Assembly (NCBI GenBank): GCA_947383645.1
Contig: CANDEH010000035.1
Span: 1 to 21,592 of the forward strand
DNA: 21,592 nucleotides
Direction: 5' to 3'
DNA from: an uncultured Clostridia bacterium
GTDB lineage: Bacteria; Bacillota; Clostridia; Oscillospirales; Oscillospiraceae
Made by a program: the position numbers and the translations under genes
Shown here: in pieces, positions 21,549 to 21,592 of the stretch
Numbering within the stretch: the stretch's first letter is position 1
Layout of the letters: every line of letters starts with the position of its first letter
Notes under the pieces: model-generated
Told to the model about the DNA's origin: nothing
What the model saw: only the letters and a program-made list of their open reading frames with translations
Databases searched by the model: none

Positions 21549-21592
21549 AGTATCTGGCGGACCTCTATGCCGAGCAGGGGCTCCTCTGGAAC
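21524..21592 (+). CDS. Possible gene start running off the right edge
   Basis: A frame beginning at GTG 21524 reads VEEGGAAVEYLADLYAEQGL and continues past the edge without a stop, overlapping the preceding gene by 25 bases. The AAGGAGG inside it (21530-21536) would better serve a start farther right, which is not visible. Only 23 codons can be seen, so function is unknown. Confidence 0.25.
   Translation, partial: MEEGGAAVEYLADLYAEQGLLWN

Noticed and set aside
1..21592. CRISPR array, tRNA or rRNA genes
   Set aside because: No regularly spaced direct repeats, cloverleaf-type genes or ribosomal RNA segments were seen on either strand.

Overview
The window looks like chromosomal DNA of a gut-type, GC-rich member of the Clostridia (Oscillospiraceae, Flavonifractor/Lawsonibacter-like). 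This rests on the order hprK - ROK glucokinase - murB - rapZ - yvcK - whiA, strong AGGAGG-type ribosome binding sites, TTGnnn/TATAAT promoters, a T-box leader, and remnants of Firmicutes-type mobile elements. The genus is inference. Every sizeable gene lies on the minus strand, so transcription runs right to left; the small genes at the extreme right edge are on the plus strand.

Layout, left to right. (1) 1-624: the first 91 codons of a TrpB2-type tryptophan synthase beta-like gene, behind a T-box leader with a visible terminator and promoter. (2) 638-911: no gene, but three perfect or near-perfect hairpins, a copy of a dispersed repeat, and a broken copy of a sequence that reappears inverted at 21088-21154. 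(3) 947-5978: a two-gene operon, a 176-residue four-helix membrane protein followed by a 1461-residue protein. The large protein has an aminoglycoside-phosphotransferase-like N-terminal domain, a P-loop (STAND/SAMD9-like) NTPase with an odd Walker A, a helical repeat region and a predicted OB-fold end. I read it as an uncharacterised conflict (defence) system and the most interesting item here. (4) 5979-6520: two kinds of palindromic noncoding repeat, one MITE-like, and a clear terminator. (5) 6521-13836: the core chromosomal cluster hprK, ROK kinase, murB, rapZ, yvcK, whiA and a NagD-type HAD phosphatase. It links carbon-catabolite sensing, sugar phosphorylation, peptidoglycan precursor supply, RNase adaptor function and cell division. 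A repeat sits between rapZ and yvcK. (6) 13837-15069: the wreck of an integrated element, with an internally deleted IstB (IS21) gene and an internally deleted replication-initiator gene, placed between hprK and rlmD. (7) 15070-17128: rlmD and an AT-richer gene of unknown function. (8) 17189-19120: a beta-CASP metallo-beta-lactamase RNase-like gene with its own promoter and a repeat downstream. (9) 19192-20767: a MATE efflux transporter with a promoter embedded in a palindrome. (10) 20824-21592: a long imperfect palindrome, then two small plus-strand ORFs and the start of a third, probably the leading edge of a mobile element.

The conserved housekeeping genes are split from one another by noncoding repeats and by accessory inserts (the defence operon, the fossil element, the right edge). 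At least four dispersed repeat families occur twice or more within this short window. No tRNA, rRNA or CRISPR array was seen.
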